This document shows positions 6,666-14,066 of a stretch of DNA of 14,403 nucleotides, piece by piece. How positions within the stretch are numbered: the stretch's first letter is position 1; each line of letters begins with the position of its first letter. The position numbers were made by a program, and so were the translations under genes. Source of the stretch: Salinirussus sp. (lineage in GTDB: Archaea > Halobacteriota > Halobacteria > Halobacteriales > Haloarculaceae); the NCBI GenBank assembly GCA_028275005.1, contig JAQCNN010000286.1, positions 1 to 14,403 on the forward strand. Reading direction: 5' to 3'. The notes under the pieces were generated by a model, which did not search any database, was not told where the DNA came from, and saw nothing but the letters and a program-made list of their open reading frames with translations.

Positions 6666-7439
6666 ATGGGAGACGTAAGCGTCATTGGCGTCGGAAACAT
6701 GGGCGGGGCGTTCGTGACCGGGCTGGCACGTGCCGGCCAGCACACCGTGACGGCGGTGGACGCGGACCCGGACGCGCTGGCGGCGGTCGAGTCGGCGGCA
6801 GACGAGACGACGACCGACCTCGCGGCGACACAGGACACAGACGTGGTCGTGCTAGCGGTGAAGCCAAGCGTCGTCGATGCGGTGTTGGCCGACCTCGACC
6901 TGGGGGCGGAACAGACACTGCTCACCTTCGCGGCGGGGGTCGCCCGCGAGTACGTCGCGGCCCGGACCGACGCGACGGTCGTCCGTGTGATGCCCAATCT
7001 GGCGGCCGAGACCGGTCACATGGCGGCCGCCGCCGCGGGGCCGGTGACCGACGAGGTCCGGACACTGCTGGGCGCCGTTGGCGAGTTCGTCGAGGTCGAG
7101 GAGTCGCTGATGGACACGGCCACCGCGGTCAACGGCTCCGGGCCGGCGTTCGTGTTCTACCTGATACAGTCGATGAAGCAGGCGGGGGTCGATGGGGGGC
7201 TCGACCCGGAGGAGGCCGAGTTGCTCGCGGCACAGACGTTCCGCGGGGCCGCCGAGACGGTGCTCCGGGACGACCGGTCGGTCGACGAGTTGATCGACGC
7301 GGTCTGCTCGCCAAACGGGACCACCATCGAAGGGATGGAGCTGCTGTGGGACAGCAACGTCAAGTCGGAGTTTGCGGCCGCGGTCGACGCCGCGGGCCGG
7401 CGGTCACGGGAGCTCGCGGAGGGGTTCGAGGATGAGTGA
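6666..7439 (+). CDS. proC: Pyrroline-5-carboxylate reductase
   Basis: 257 residues; catalyses the last step of proline synthesis, NAD(P)H-dependent reduction of 1-pyrroline-5-carboxylate. The Rossmann motif GVGNMGGAF starts at residue 8. AVKPSVVD marks the end of the nucleotide-binding domain. The C-terminal dimerisation domain contains VNGSGPAFVFYL and the family signature around CSPNGTTIEGMELL. The ATG at 6666 places MGDVSVIGVGNMG directly at the Rossmann strand, so no upstream extension is needed. A weak TATA-like TTGGTATG at 6631-6638 fits a leaderless start. It is first of three overlapping genes: its TGA lies inside the start region of proB. Gene order proC-proB-proA gives the whole glutamate-to-proline route in one operon. 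Confidence 0.95.
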   Translation: MGDVSVIGVGNMGGAFVTGLARAGQHTVTAVDADPDALAAVESAADETTTDLAATQDTDVVVLAVKPSVVDAVLADLDLGAEQTLLTFAAGVAREYVAARTDATVVRVMPNLAAETGHMAAAAAGPVTDEVRTLLGAVGEFVEVEESLMDTATAVNGSGPAFVFYLIQSMKQAGVDGGLDPEEAELLAAQTFRGAAETVLRDDRSVDELIDAVCSPNGTTIEGMELLWDSNVKSEFAAAVDAAGRRSRELAEGFEDE

Positions 7440-8283
7440 GGAGGCCCCGGCCGTCGGGTCGGTGCCCGAGGCGGTCGAGACCGCGGCCCGCGAGCAGGCG
7501 GCCGCGGCCGGGCGGGTGGTGGTGAAGGCGGGCACGAACTCGCTGACCGATTCGGAGTCACGGCTCGACAGGGTGAAACTCGACAAACTCGTCACCGACG
7601 TGATGGACCTGCGCGAGCGCGGCACCGAGGTCCTGCTGGTCTCCTCGGGGGCGGTCGGCGCGGGTCGGGGACGGGTCGACGAGCCGACCGACTCGGTTGT
7701 CGCCAGTCAGGCGCTGTCGACGGTCGGGCAGAGCGACCTGATGGCCGGCTACACCGCGAGCTTCGACCGGTACGACCAGAAGGTCGCGCAGATGTTGCTG
7801 ACGGAGGACGACCTGGAGGACCCCGAGCGGTTTCGGAACGTCCGGAGCACGGTCGAGACGCTGTTCGACTGGGGGGTCGTCCCGGTCGTCAACGAGAACG
7901 ACGCCGTCGCGACCGAGGAGATACAGATCGGCGACAACGATATGCTCTCGGCCGCGGTCGCCATGGGCGTCGACGCCGACCTGCTGGTGATACTCACCGA
8001 CGTCGGGGGGGTCTACACTAGCAACCCAAAGCGCGACCCGGACGCGGAGCTGATCACCGCTGTCGGCGACAACTACGAGTCGGTCCAGCGGGTGATCGGC
8101 GGGGGTGCCGGCGCGGAGTTCGGTGGCATCCGGACGAAGGTCGAAGGGGGCAGAGACGTCAGCCGGAGTGGGATGCCGGCGGTCATCGCCGACTCCCAGG
8201 AGCGACAGGTGTTAGACCGGATCGTTGCGTCCAAGCCGGTGGGGACAGTATTCGTCCCAGAGGAGGGTGAGACCGATGCATAA
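7432..8283 (+). CDS. proB: Glutamate 5-kinase
   Basis: 283 residues; phosphorylates the gamma-carboxyl of glutamate, the first committed step of proline synthesis. Amino-acid kinase fold motifs are all present: VVKAGTNSL, LVSSGAVGAGRG, VPVVNENDAVATEE, IGDNDMLSAAVAMG and LTDVGGVYTSNP. It lacks the C-terminal PUA domain of the E. coli enzyme (about 367 residues), consistent with a short single-domain form. The ATG at 7432 overlaps the proC stop by 8 bp (ATGAGTGA) and has GGAGGGG at 7418-7424, supporting this start over an in-frame one at 7372 inside proC. Translational coupling with proC is likely. The 30-odd residues before the kinase fold are low-complexity and of no evident function. Confidence 0.95.
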   Translation: MSEEAPAVGSVPEAVETAAREQAAAAGRVVVKAGTNSLTDSESRLDRVKLDKLVTDVMDLRERGTEVLLVSSGAVGAGRGRVDEPTDSVVASQALSTVGQSDLMAGYTASFDRYDQKVAQMLLTEDDLEDPERFRNVRSTVETLFDWGVVPVVNENDAVATEEIQIGDNDMLSAAVAMGVDADLLVILTDVGGVYTSNPKRDPDAELITAVGDNYESVQRVIGGGAGAEFGGIRTKVEGGRDVSRSGMPAVIADSQERQVLDRIVASKPVGTVFVPEEGETDA

Positions 8284-9619
8284 CCGTGACACCGAACAGC
8301 AGGTGAACGCGGCCCAGCAGGCGGCGCTCAGGCTCGCCAACGTCGACAGGGCGGCCCGTGACGAGGCGCTCCGGGCGGTCGCCGACGCGCTCCGGGCAAA
8401 CGAGACGGCGGTCCTCGCCGCCAACGACGAGGACGTCACCGAGGCCGAGACGCTGCTCGCCGAGGGTGAGTACACGCAGGCGCTGGTCGACCGGCTGAAA
8501 ATCGACAGCGCGAAGCTCGAGGGGATAGCCGAGATGGTCGAGAGCGTCGCCGCCCAGGCCGACCCGCTCGACCGCACGCTCACCGCCCGCCGGCTCGACG
8601 ACGACCTCGAACTCTACCGGGTCTCGGTCCCCATCGGCGTCGTCGGGACCATCTTCGAGTCCCGCCCGGACGCGCTCGTTCAGATCGCCGCGCTCGCGCT
8701 GAAGTCGGGTAACGCGGTCATCCTCAAGGGCGGCAGCGAGGCCAGCGAGTCCAACCGGGTGCTCTACCGGACGGTCGTCGAGGCCGTCGCGGAGGTCGAC
8801 GCCATCCCCGAGGGGTGGGCACAGCTCGTCGAGGCCCACGAGGCCGTCGACAGGGTGCTCGAGATGGACGACGCCGTCGACCTGGTGATGCCCCGTGGCT
8901 CCTCGGAGTTTGTCAGCTACGTCGAGGACAACACCCAGATCCCGGTGCTGGGTCACACCGAGGGGGTCTGTCACGTCTACGTCGACGAGGCCGCCGACCT
9001 CGAACTGGCCGGCGACGTGGCCGTCGACGCGAAGGTCCAGTATCCGGCGGTGTGCAACGCGGTCGAGACCCTGCTGGTCCACGAGGCCGTCGCCGAGGAG
9101 TTCCTCCCCGCGGTCGTCGACCGCTACGAGGCGGCCGGGGTCACTCTTCGGGGGGACACGGCCACCCGCGAGGTCGTCGACATCGACCCCGTCACCGACG
9201 AGGACTGGGCGACCGAGTACGGCGACCTCGAACTCGCGGTCGGCGTCGTCGGGGACGTCTACGACGCCATCGACCACGTCAACACCTACGGCTCGAAGCA
9301 CACCGAGGCGGTCATAACGGAGGACAGCGAGCGCGCCCGGACGTTCATGCAAGGGGTCGACGCGGCGAGTGTCTTCCACAACGCCTCGACGCGGTTCGCC
9401 GACGGCTACCGGTACGGGCTGGGTGCCGAGGTCGGCATCTCGACCGGCAAGGTCCACGCCCGCGGCCCGGTCGGGCTGGAGGGGCTGACCACCGACAAGT
9501 ACTATCTCGAGGGCGACGGGCAGTGTGTCGCGACCTACGCCGGCGCGGACGCCCGGGAGTTCCTCCACGAGGAGTTCGACGGCGAGTGGGCGCCCGGCCG
9601 ACGCCACCGGGAGGAGTAG
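8276..9619 (+). CDS. proA: Glutamate-5-semialdehyde dehydrogenase (gamma-glutamyl phosphate reductase)
   Basis: 447 residues; NADPH-dependent reduction of gamma-glutamyl phosphate to glutamate-5-semialdehyde, which cyclises to the ProC substrate. Aldehyde-dehydrogenase-superfamily fold with ProA hallmarks: VPIGVVGTIFESRPDALVQ, LKSGNAVILKGGSEA, the catalytic Cys C260 in YPAVCNAVETLL, YGSKHTEAVIT, and the C-terminal AEVGISTGKVHARGPVGLEG. Its ATG overlaps the end of proB by 8 bp, with AGGAGGGTG at 8261-8269 as ribosome-binding site. ProB and ProA act in sequence on an unstable acyl phosphate, and the coupling may help keep their amounts matched. The next gene is convergent, so the operon ends here. 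Confidence 0.96.
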   Translation: MHNRDTEQQVNAAQQAALRLANVDRAARDEALRAVADALRANETAVLAANDEDVTEAETLLAEGEYTQALVDRLKIDSAKLEGIAEMVESVAAQADPLDRTLTARRLDDDLELYRVSVPIGVVGTIFESRPDALVQIAALALKSGNAVILKGGSEASESNRVLYRTVVEAVAEVDAIPEGWAQLVEAHEAVDRVLEMDDAVDLVMPRGSSEFVSYVEDNTQIPVLGHTEGVCHVYVDEAADLELAGDVAVDAKVQYPAVCNAVETLLVHEAVAEEFLPAVVDRYEAAGVTLRGDTATREVVDIDPVTDEDWATEYGDLELAVGVVGDVYDAIDHVNTYGSKHTEAVITEDSERARTFMQGVDAASVFHNASTRFADGYRYGLGAEVGISTGKVHARGPVGLEGLTTDKYYLEGDGQCVATYAGADAREFLHEEFDGEWAPGRRHREE

Positions 9620-9693
9620 CCCGCCGGGTGTCACAGTTCGACCGTTGGCTGTCGACAGGGCCGGGTAGGCTGTCCCGGTCACCCTGCCGGCGG

Positions 9694-9721
9694 TGTCGGT
9701 GGCGCTGTCACGGCGCCGACA
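9694..9721. terminator. Hairpin between the convergent proA and trx genes
   Basis: TGTCGG (9694-9699) pairs with CCGACA (9716-9721), extended inward by a GCG/CGC stem after a small bulge. It lies in the 109-bp spacer between the two stop codons, so it could serve both strands. It lacks a T-run; role inferred from position only. Confidence 0.3.
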
Positions 9722-9728
9722 ACCCTGT

Positions 9729-10076
9729 TCAGGTGTAGGAGTCGACGAGCGAGCGGAGGTCGTCCTCGGACTGGACGCCGACAACCTCCTCAACCTGCTC
9801 GCCGCCGGCAAACAGCACGAGTGTCGGCACGCCGCGGACGCCGTACTCGGCGGCGAGGGCCTGGTTGGCGTCGACGTCGACCTTCGCGACGGCGGCGTCG
9901 GTCTCGGCCGCGACAGACTCGACGACCGGTTCGAGCATCTGACACGGCCCACACCAGTCGGCGTGGAAGTCAGTGAGCACGACGTCGTAGTCGCCGACAG
10001 TCGCCTCCAGGTCGGTCTGGCCGTCGATGTGGAGCGGGTCCGTCGGGCTGCTCGTCGCTTCGGTGTCTGTTGTCAT
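9729..10076 (-). CDS. Thioredoxin
   Basis: 115 residues with one thioredoxin fold. The redox motif WCGPC is at residues 41-45 and the cis-proline is P84 (GVPT). There is no signal peptide or membrane segment, so it is a cytoplasmic dithiol-disulfide reductase. The acidic 25-residue N-terminal tail before the fold is typical of haloarchaea. It lies downstream of the winged-helix regulator but has its own promoter (TATA at 10101-10107, leaderless). Immediately upstream of that is an inverted repeat shared with the other sulfur-gene promoters. That links this thioredoxin to sulfane-sulfur chemistry, for example releasing persulfide from the rhodanese/MBL protein or resetting the regulator's cysteines. 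This role is inferred. Confidence 0.95.
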   Translation of the reverse strand: MTTDTEATSSPTDPLHIDGQTDLEATVGDYDVVLTDFHADWCGPCQMLEPVVESVAAETDAAVAKVDVDANQALAAEYGVRGVPTLVLFAGGEQVEEVVGVQSEDDLRSLVDSYT

Positions 10077-10100
10077 CGATAACAGCTAGGTGCTACCGGC

Positions 10101-10107
10101 TGATAAG
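10101..10107 (-). promoter_or_regulatory. TATA box of the thioredoxin gene
   Basis: On the - strand CTTATCA lies about 28 bp before the ATG, as expected for a leaderless transcript. The putative operator begins 2 bp further upstream, in the BRE position. Confidence 0.6.
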
Positions 10108-10109
10108 TG

Positions 10110-10130
10110 TTGTGTAAACCTCATACAATA
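10110..10130. promoter_or_regulatory. Putative sulfur-regulon operator, thioredoxin site
   Basis: On the + strand TTGTG-N11-CAATA. Its first nine bases (TTGTGTAAA) are identical to the site at 10627-10635 before the regulator gene. On the - strand it begins with the TATTGT half-site also seen before tusA. It abuts the TATA box, overlapping where TFB would bind. Confidence 0.5.
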
Positions 10131-10188
10131 CTGCGAGGGGGGAGCCGGGTTCGCGAGGAGGGGCAGCCGGAGGAGAGAGGCGGTCGGG

Positions 10189-10593
10189 TCAGCCTTCGGC
10201 AGGCGGGGCGGAGCGTTCGTGTTGGTCGTACTTCTGCTCGAACTCCTGGATCAATTGGCCCATCTTCGCGTACCAGTCGTTGAGCAGGCGCTGCATGTCG
10301 TCGGCGATCTTCGAGGGGTCGGTGGGCCGGTAGACGTGGTAGTAGCCGCCCTGGTCGTAGTTCACCTGTTCCTTCTGGATGAAGCCGGCCTGCAGCAGGC
10401 GCTGGATGGCCCGGTAGGCGGTCGAGCGCTCGCGGTCGACCCGTTCGGCGAGCGTGTCGACGGTCAGCGGGCCGTCGGCCTCGACCAGCGTCTCGAAACA
10501 ATCCCTGTCCAGCTGTTTGAGGCCGTGAAAGCACTTGAGGAGGCCCTCACACACCATATCCCGCTGGAGTTGCTCAGACATCGAGTCCGGCAT
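10189..10593 (-). CDS. Winged-helix (TrmB-like) regulator with three cysteines
   Basis: 134 residues. The HTH spans about 33-75 (LTVDTLAERV, then RERSTAYRAIQRLLQAG), with a beta wing (YDQGGYYHVYRP) and a C-terminal helix about 90-125 likely used for dimerisation (WYAKMGQLIQEFEQKYD). The family is the TrmB-like or ArsR-like winged helices, without the sugar-binding domain of large TrmB proteins. Cys15, Cys21 and Cys32 lie in the helices just before the HTH. Paired cysteines in such positions sense persulfides or oxidants in SqrR/BigR-type repressors; here that is an inference. The gene sits between a sulfur operon and thioredoxin, and its own promoter carries the shared inverted repeat, suggesting autoregulation. 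Met5 is an alternative start. No exact function can be named. Confidence 0.85.
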   Translation of the reverse strand: MPDSMSEQLQRDMVCEGLLKCFHGLKQLDRDCFETLVEADGPLTVDTLAERVDRERSTAYRAIQRLLQAGFIQKEQVNYDQGGYYHVYRPTDPSKIADDMQRLLNDWYAKMGQLIQEFEQKYDQHERSAPPAEG

Positions 10594-10616
10594 TGCTACA
10601 CTGTACTAGCCGGGCC

Positions 10617-10624
10617 GATAAAAC
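10617..10624 (-). promoter_or_regulatory. TATA box of the winged-helix regulator
   Basis: On the - strand GTTTTATC lies 24-31 bp before the ATG at 10591-10593, so the mRNA is probably leaderless. The putative operator begins 2 bp upstream, the same spacing as at the thioredoxin promoter. Confidence 0.65.
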
Positions 10625-10626
10625 AC

Positions 10627-10647
10627 TTGTGTAAAGAGCGCACAATT
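10627..10647. promoter_or_regulatory. Putative sulfur-regulon operator, regulator-gene site
   Basis: TTGTG and CACAA form a perfect inverted repeat separated by 9 bp (10627-10645). This is the most symmetric site of the set with that spacing. Its position next to the TATA box of the regulator's own gene suggests feedback control. Confidence 0.55.
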
Positions 10648-10698
10648 ACATGGCCGGTCGGCGCGCAGCCCCCGGAGGGTGCCAGCCCCGGGGAGGCC

Positions 10699-11880
10699 CT
10701 ACGCCATCGACGAGAGTGCCACCACGGCATAGCCGAGCCCGAATGCGAGGGCAAAGGACCCCGCCCAGGCCCCGACGGTCATGGAGAGCTTCCGGACGCT
10801 GACCGCGCCGCTCCCGCCGACCGCGGCGCCGCTGCCGATGATCGCCGAGACGACGATCTCGTTGAACGAGACCGGCACGCCCAGCACGACGGCGGTCTGG
10901 GCGATCAGAAAGGAGGGGACGAGTGCGGCGATCGACCGTCGTGGCCCCAGCGAGGAGTAGTCCTGGGCCAGTGCCTTGATCATCCGCGGGGCGCCGGTCC
11001 AGGAGCCGACCAGTATCCCGACACCTCCGCCGGCAAGGACGACCGCCGGGGTGATGGCCCCGACGTCGTCCATCAGTGGGAACAGGGGGCCAACGGCGAG
11101 GCCGACCTGGCTCCCGCCCGCCGAGAAGGCCACGAGCGAGCCAAGCGCCAGGAGGACGCGCCTGAGCCCGCCGGTCTCGTCCCGGCTGACGTCCCAGTAG
11201 ACCAGCCCCACGACCGCGAGGGTCACCCCGAACGTGACGGCGAGCGGGAGGAGTTGGCTCTCGGGGGCAAGCAGGCGCCGGGTGGCCCCGGCGAGCGACC
11301 CCGGCGTCCCGTCGGGGCCGAGACCGGCAAAGCCGACGTTGGCGAGGACAGCCCCGACCATCCCCGCGAGGAGGGGGATACAGACCCGCTCGGGGGCGTC
11401 CGCTCGGGGGAGGACGCTGGCGATACCGTAGGCCAGTCCGCCGCCGACGAACGGCGTCAACGCCCAGACAGCAGCGACCTGCTGGTACTTCGCCCAGGCG
11501 GGCGTGCCGCCGAGCGCCAGGCCGACACCGACGACGGCACCGGTGACGGTGAAGGCAGTCGCAATCGGGTAGCCGGTGCGGATCCCCACGGCCATGAGCC
11601 CGGCGCCGATGAGCAACACGGCGATCACGCCCGCCGCAGGGAGTGTGACACCCCCGACGAGTCCGCGGCCGACGGTCTCGGAGACGTTCCCACCCTGGAC
11701 AATCGCGCCCAGGAAGCCAAAGACCCCGACGACGAGGGCCGCCCGCATCGTCGAGACAGCGTTGGCGCCGACCGCGGGCGCAAAGGGGGTGGCGCCGCTG
11801 GAGCCGGCGCCGATCACCCACGCCATGAACAGGCTCGCGAGGCCAGCGGTCAGAAACAGGGCCAGGAGAGAGAGTTCCAT
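10699..11880 (-). CDS. PiT-family anion permease, CysP-like
   Basis: 393 residues, almost entirely hydrophobic helices (roughly ten membrane segments), with the internal two-half architecture of inorganic phosphate transporters. Both PiT signatures, normally GANDVANA-like, are altered: the first reads GAGSSGATP (residues 24-32) and the second GGSQVGLAVGPL. The Asn-Asp pair that serves phosphate/cation binding is thus missing from both halves. CysP of Bacillus, a PiT-family sulfate permease, also has a changed first signature (recollection). With YeeE/YedE, TusA and rhodanese neighbours, a sulfur oxyanion such as sulfate or thiosulfate is the more likely substrate than phosphate. It is the last gene of the MBL-YedE-YedE-permease operon, 12 bp after the second YedE gene, with no obvious Shine-Dalgarno sequence. 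Substrate is inferred; the fold is confident. Confidence 0.85.
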   Translation of the reverse strand: MELSLLALFLTAGLASLFMAWVIGAGSSGATPFAPAVGANAVSTMRAALVVGVFGFLGAIVQGGNVSETVGRGLVGGVTLPAAGVIAVLLIGAGLMAVGIRTGYPIATAFTVTGAVVGVGLALGGTPAWAKYQQVAAVWALTPFVGGGLAYGIASVLPRADAPERVCIPLLAGMVGAVLANVGFAGLGPDGTPGSLAGATRRLLAPESQLLPLAVTFGVTLAVVGLVYWDVSRDETGGLRRVLLALGSLVAFSAGGSQVGLAVGPLFPLMDDVGAITPAVVLAGGGVGILVGSWTGAPRMIKALAQDYSSLGPRRSIAALVPSFLIAQTAVVLGVPVSFNEIVVSAIIGSGAAVGGSGAVSVRKLSMTVGAWAGSFALAFGLGYAVVALSSMA

Positions 11881-11892
11881 TGTTGGGGTGTG

Positions 11893-12369
11893 TTAGTCGG
11901 CGCTCGCGGCCGCCGGCTCGGTGTCGGCCGACCGGCTCCGCCAGTAGCCCTGGAGGTAGGCGCCGATGAACATCCCCGCGAGGGCCCAGAGGATGGTGAC
12001 GTTGCCGACACCGAGGCTGGCGTAGGCGGCGCCGGGACAGACCCCCGACAGCCCCCAGCCGACACCGAAGATAGCCCCCCCGACCAGCACGTTCCGGTCG
12101 AAGGACTTCAGCCGACGCTCGAAGCTGTCACCGGTCAGCGGAGCCCGGCCGAACAGCCGTGGCGCCAGGAGGAACGCCACGCCGGTGACGGCGGCGCCGC
12201 CGAACATCACGAAGACCAGCCCGAGGTCCTCGAACTGGAGGAAGTTCAACACGACCTCCGGGCGGGCCATCTGACTGTACGCGAGGCCGAACCCGAAGAC
12301 GAGCCCGCCGACCAGAACCAGCGGCATGAAAGCCGGATGCCGGCCCTCGCCCGCTCGCGTGTCGGCCAT
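11893..12369 (-). CDS. YeeE/YedE family membrane protein, second half-size subunit
   Basis: 158 residues with about four membrane helices. The conserved GLSGVCPGAAYA segment places Cys111 where YeeE-type transporters carry a substrate-relaying cysteine. Full-length YeeE is a thiosulfate importer of about 350 residues made of two similar halves. Here the halves are separate genes, as in PmpA/PmpB-type pairs, and this one carries the single-Cys CPG motif. Its ATG overlaps the stop of the preceding gene by one base (TGATG), so the two should be translated together and probably form one heteromeric channel. Start chosen for that coupling; the frame remains open upstream only as a shadow of the preceding gene. 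It is followed by the CysP-like permease after 12 bp. Confidence 0.9.
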   Translation of the reverse strand: MADTRAGEGRHPAFMPLVLVGGLVFGFGLAYSQMARPEVVLNFLQFEDLGLVFVMFGGAAVTGVAFLLAPRLFGRAPLTGDSFERRLKSFDRNVLVGGAIFGVGWGLSGVCPGAAYASLGVGNVTILWALAGMFIGAYLQGYWRSRSADTEPAAASAD

Positions 12370-12857
12370 CAGGGGCTCACCCCGACGGCTGCGACGAGCT
12401 GTGCGGTCAGGATAGCGACCAGCAGGAAGGCGACGACGCCGGCAATCGAGGTCTTCGAGGCCGAGCCGACACCACAGACCCCGTGTCCGGAGGTACACCC
12501 CTTCCCGACGCGGGTGCCAACCCCGACGAAGACCCCGCCGACCAGGAGCCGCCAGGGCTGGACGTCGGTCAGCCACGCCCCGCCCTGGACGGTGACGGCG
12601 TAGACGCCGGCACCGAGGACGACCCCGAGGGTGAACACCAGCCGCCAGTCCCGCGAGCGGGCGTACCGCTGGAACCGGGTCCGGCCGGAGACGTACGACA
12701 GCGTCGACTCGAGGAACGTGCTCGCGCCGGCGGAGATGCCGGTGCCGAGGTAGATGACGGTCACGCCGAGCCCGACCAGCAGGCCGCCGACGGCGTAGCG
12801 GGCGACCCCGTTGGGGAACAGGTCGGCAGCCAGCTGGAGTGGGAGTGGGTCAAGCAC
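12369..12857 (-). CDS. YeeE/YedE family membrane protein, first half-size subunit
   Basis: 162 residues with about four membrane helices and the family signature GKGCTSGHGVCG at 118-129, containing Cys121 and Cys128. In YeeE these cysteines are thought to bind the sulfane sulfur of thiosulfate transiently during import. The start is GTG at 12857; no in-frame ATG lies near it. It begins 11 bp after the rhodanese/MBL stop codon. Its stop overlaps the ATG of the second half-size protein. Together these form a split YeeE, so either protein alone is probably inactive. Polysulfide or another small sulfur species is an alternative substrate. Confidence 0.9.
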   Translation of the reverse strand: MLDPLPLQLAADLFPNGVARYAVGGLLVGLGVTVIYLGTGISAGASTFLESTLSYVSGRTRFQRYARSRDWRLVFTLGVVLGAGVYAVTVQGGAWLTDVQPWRLLVGGVFVGVGTRVGKGCTSGHGVCGVGSASKTSIAGVVAFLLVAILTAQLVAAVGVSP

Positions 12858-12868
12858 GGTGGACCCTC

Positions 12869-14062
12869 TCAGTCACCGGCCAGCGAGCCCTGGCTCGCGG
12901 CGCAGTTGTTCGGCCCCAGTTCGAGGCGAAAGGCCGTCTCGTCGTCGACGGACTCCTGCCCGAGGTTCGTGGCGATGATCTCCTCGTAGTTTGCCGGCCG
13001 GGGTGGCATGTCGGCGAGCACCGTTTCGACAAAGGCCGCCTCGTCGGCCGTGAGCGCCGGCATCGCCGCGACGAGGTCGCCAAGCGGCGCCGTGTAGCTG
13101 CCGTCGGCGGCGGGCTCGGCGGCGTCGCTGTAGTGGGCCCCGCCCACCAGCGTGTCCTCGGGGAGCGTGAGGATCCGCTCCTGGATGGTCTCGTAGAGCA
13201 GTCGGGCGGCGTCGGGTGCACCCTCGTCACCCTCCTCGAGGTCGGGCCGGGCGACGCTCTCGACGAACAGCCCGTCCCCGGTGGCGAGGAGGCTCCCGTC
13301 GAGGAGGTACGAGGTCATCCCGGTGGTGTGGCCGGGCGTGTGGACGGTCTCGACGGTCGCGGTGCCGACCCGGAAGCTGTCGCCGTCCGCGGCGGTCGTC
13401 AGCCCGTCGGCGTATGTGACGCCACGGTCGGCCGCTGCCGCAGGGATGACCCCCTCGACGCCCGCGGCGTCCAGATGCCGAACCCCCGAGATGTGGTCGG
13501 CGTGAATGTGCGTGTCGAACGCGTAGGTCAGTTCCACACCGCGCTCCTCGGCGTCGTTCAGGTAGCGGTCGGTGAAGGCCCGTAGCGGGTCGATGACGGC
13601 GGCCTCACCGTCGTCGGACAGCAGGTAGCCGAGACAGCCGGAGGAGGGGCGCCGGTACTGGAGCAGCGTCCCCGAGCCCTCGTAGCCGGTGACCTCGACA
13701 GCCTCGTAGATACTCGCCCAGCCGTTCATTCCGCCCTCGAGGTGTTCGACGTCGTTGCCGCGCTCGATGAGCCGGCCGGCGACGTACTCGCTGGCGCCGC
13801 CTTTCGCGCAGACGACAGTTACCGTTCGGTCCCCGGGGACCTGCTCGAGCACGTCGTCGTTGATCTCGTCGTCGAGGAACTCGAAGTACGGGAGGTTGAC
13901 CGATTCGACCGTCTCACCCTCGATGTGCCACTCCTCGTACTCGGCGCTCATCCGAGTGTCGAGCAGGAACACGTCCTCGCCGTCGTCGATGCGGTTTCGA
14001 AGCGCCGCCGGAGCGACTGTGTCGACCAGGACGTCCGGTGTCGGGAAATCCTCAGCGTCCAT
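12869..14062 (-). CDS. Rhodanese-metallo-beta-lactamase fusion, persulfide dioxygenase-like
   Basis: 397 residues. Residues about 10-125 form a rhodanese domain whose active-site loop is CAKGGAS with Cys85, present and intact. Residues about 130-320 form an MBL hydrolase/dioxygenase domain: HIHADH at 185-190, HTPGH at 241-245 (candidate ligands H241, H245) and Asp263 in ATGDGLF. Persulfide dioxygenases such as ETHE1 share THxHADH and HTPGHTxG. CstB-type enzymes fuse the same domains in the opposite order. Extra conserved-looking cysteines are Cys143 (SSGCLGYLL) and Cys387 (LGPNNCAAS). The likely job is oxidising protein or low-molecular-weight persulfide, with the rhodanese feeding sulfur to the MBL site. 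GTG at 14068 is in frame, but ATG at 14062 fits a leaderless transcript from the TATA at 14088-14095. It is the first gene of the sulfur operon. Confidence 0.9.
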   Translation of the reverse strand: MDAEDFPTPDVLVDTVAPAALRNRIDDGEDVFLLDTRMSAEYEEWHIEGETVESVNLPYFEFLDDEINDDVLEQVPGDRTVTVVCAKGGASEYVAGRLIERGNDVEHLEGGMNGWASIYEAVEVTGYEGSGTLLQYRRPSSGCLGYLLSDDGEAAVIDPLRAFTDRYLNDAEERGVELTYAFDTHIHADHISGVRHLDAAGVEGVIPAAAADRGVTYADGLTTAADGDSFRVGTATVETVHTPGHTTGMTSYLLDGSLLATGDGLFVESVARPDLEEGDEGAPDAARLLYETIQERILTLPEDTLVGGAHYSDAAEPAADGSYTAPLGDLVAAMPALTADEAAFVETVLADMPPRPANYEEIIATNLGQESVDDETAFRLELGPNNCAASQGSLAGD

Positions 14063-14066
14063 GTAC

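Noticed and set aside
5696..7435. 579-codon open frame on the + strand across RIO2 and proC
   Set aside because: It crosses two well-supported genes and their divergent spacer and shows no recognisable domain.
8183..9952. 589-codon open frame on the - strand opposite proA
   Set aside because: Mirror frame of proA and its flanks; the sense frame has complete ProA motifs including the catalytic Cys.
10669..10693. CCCCGG/CCGGGG stem after the permease gene as terminator
   Set aside because: Short GC-only arms, 12-nt loop and no T-run; likely chance in this base composition.
10090..12603. 837-codon open frame on the + strand
   Set aside because: It lies antisense to the regulator, permease and YedE genes, which have clear family motifs. 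Its translation is Gly/Arg/Asp/Pro-rich without domains, typical of a mirror frame in GC-rich DNA.
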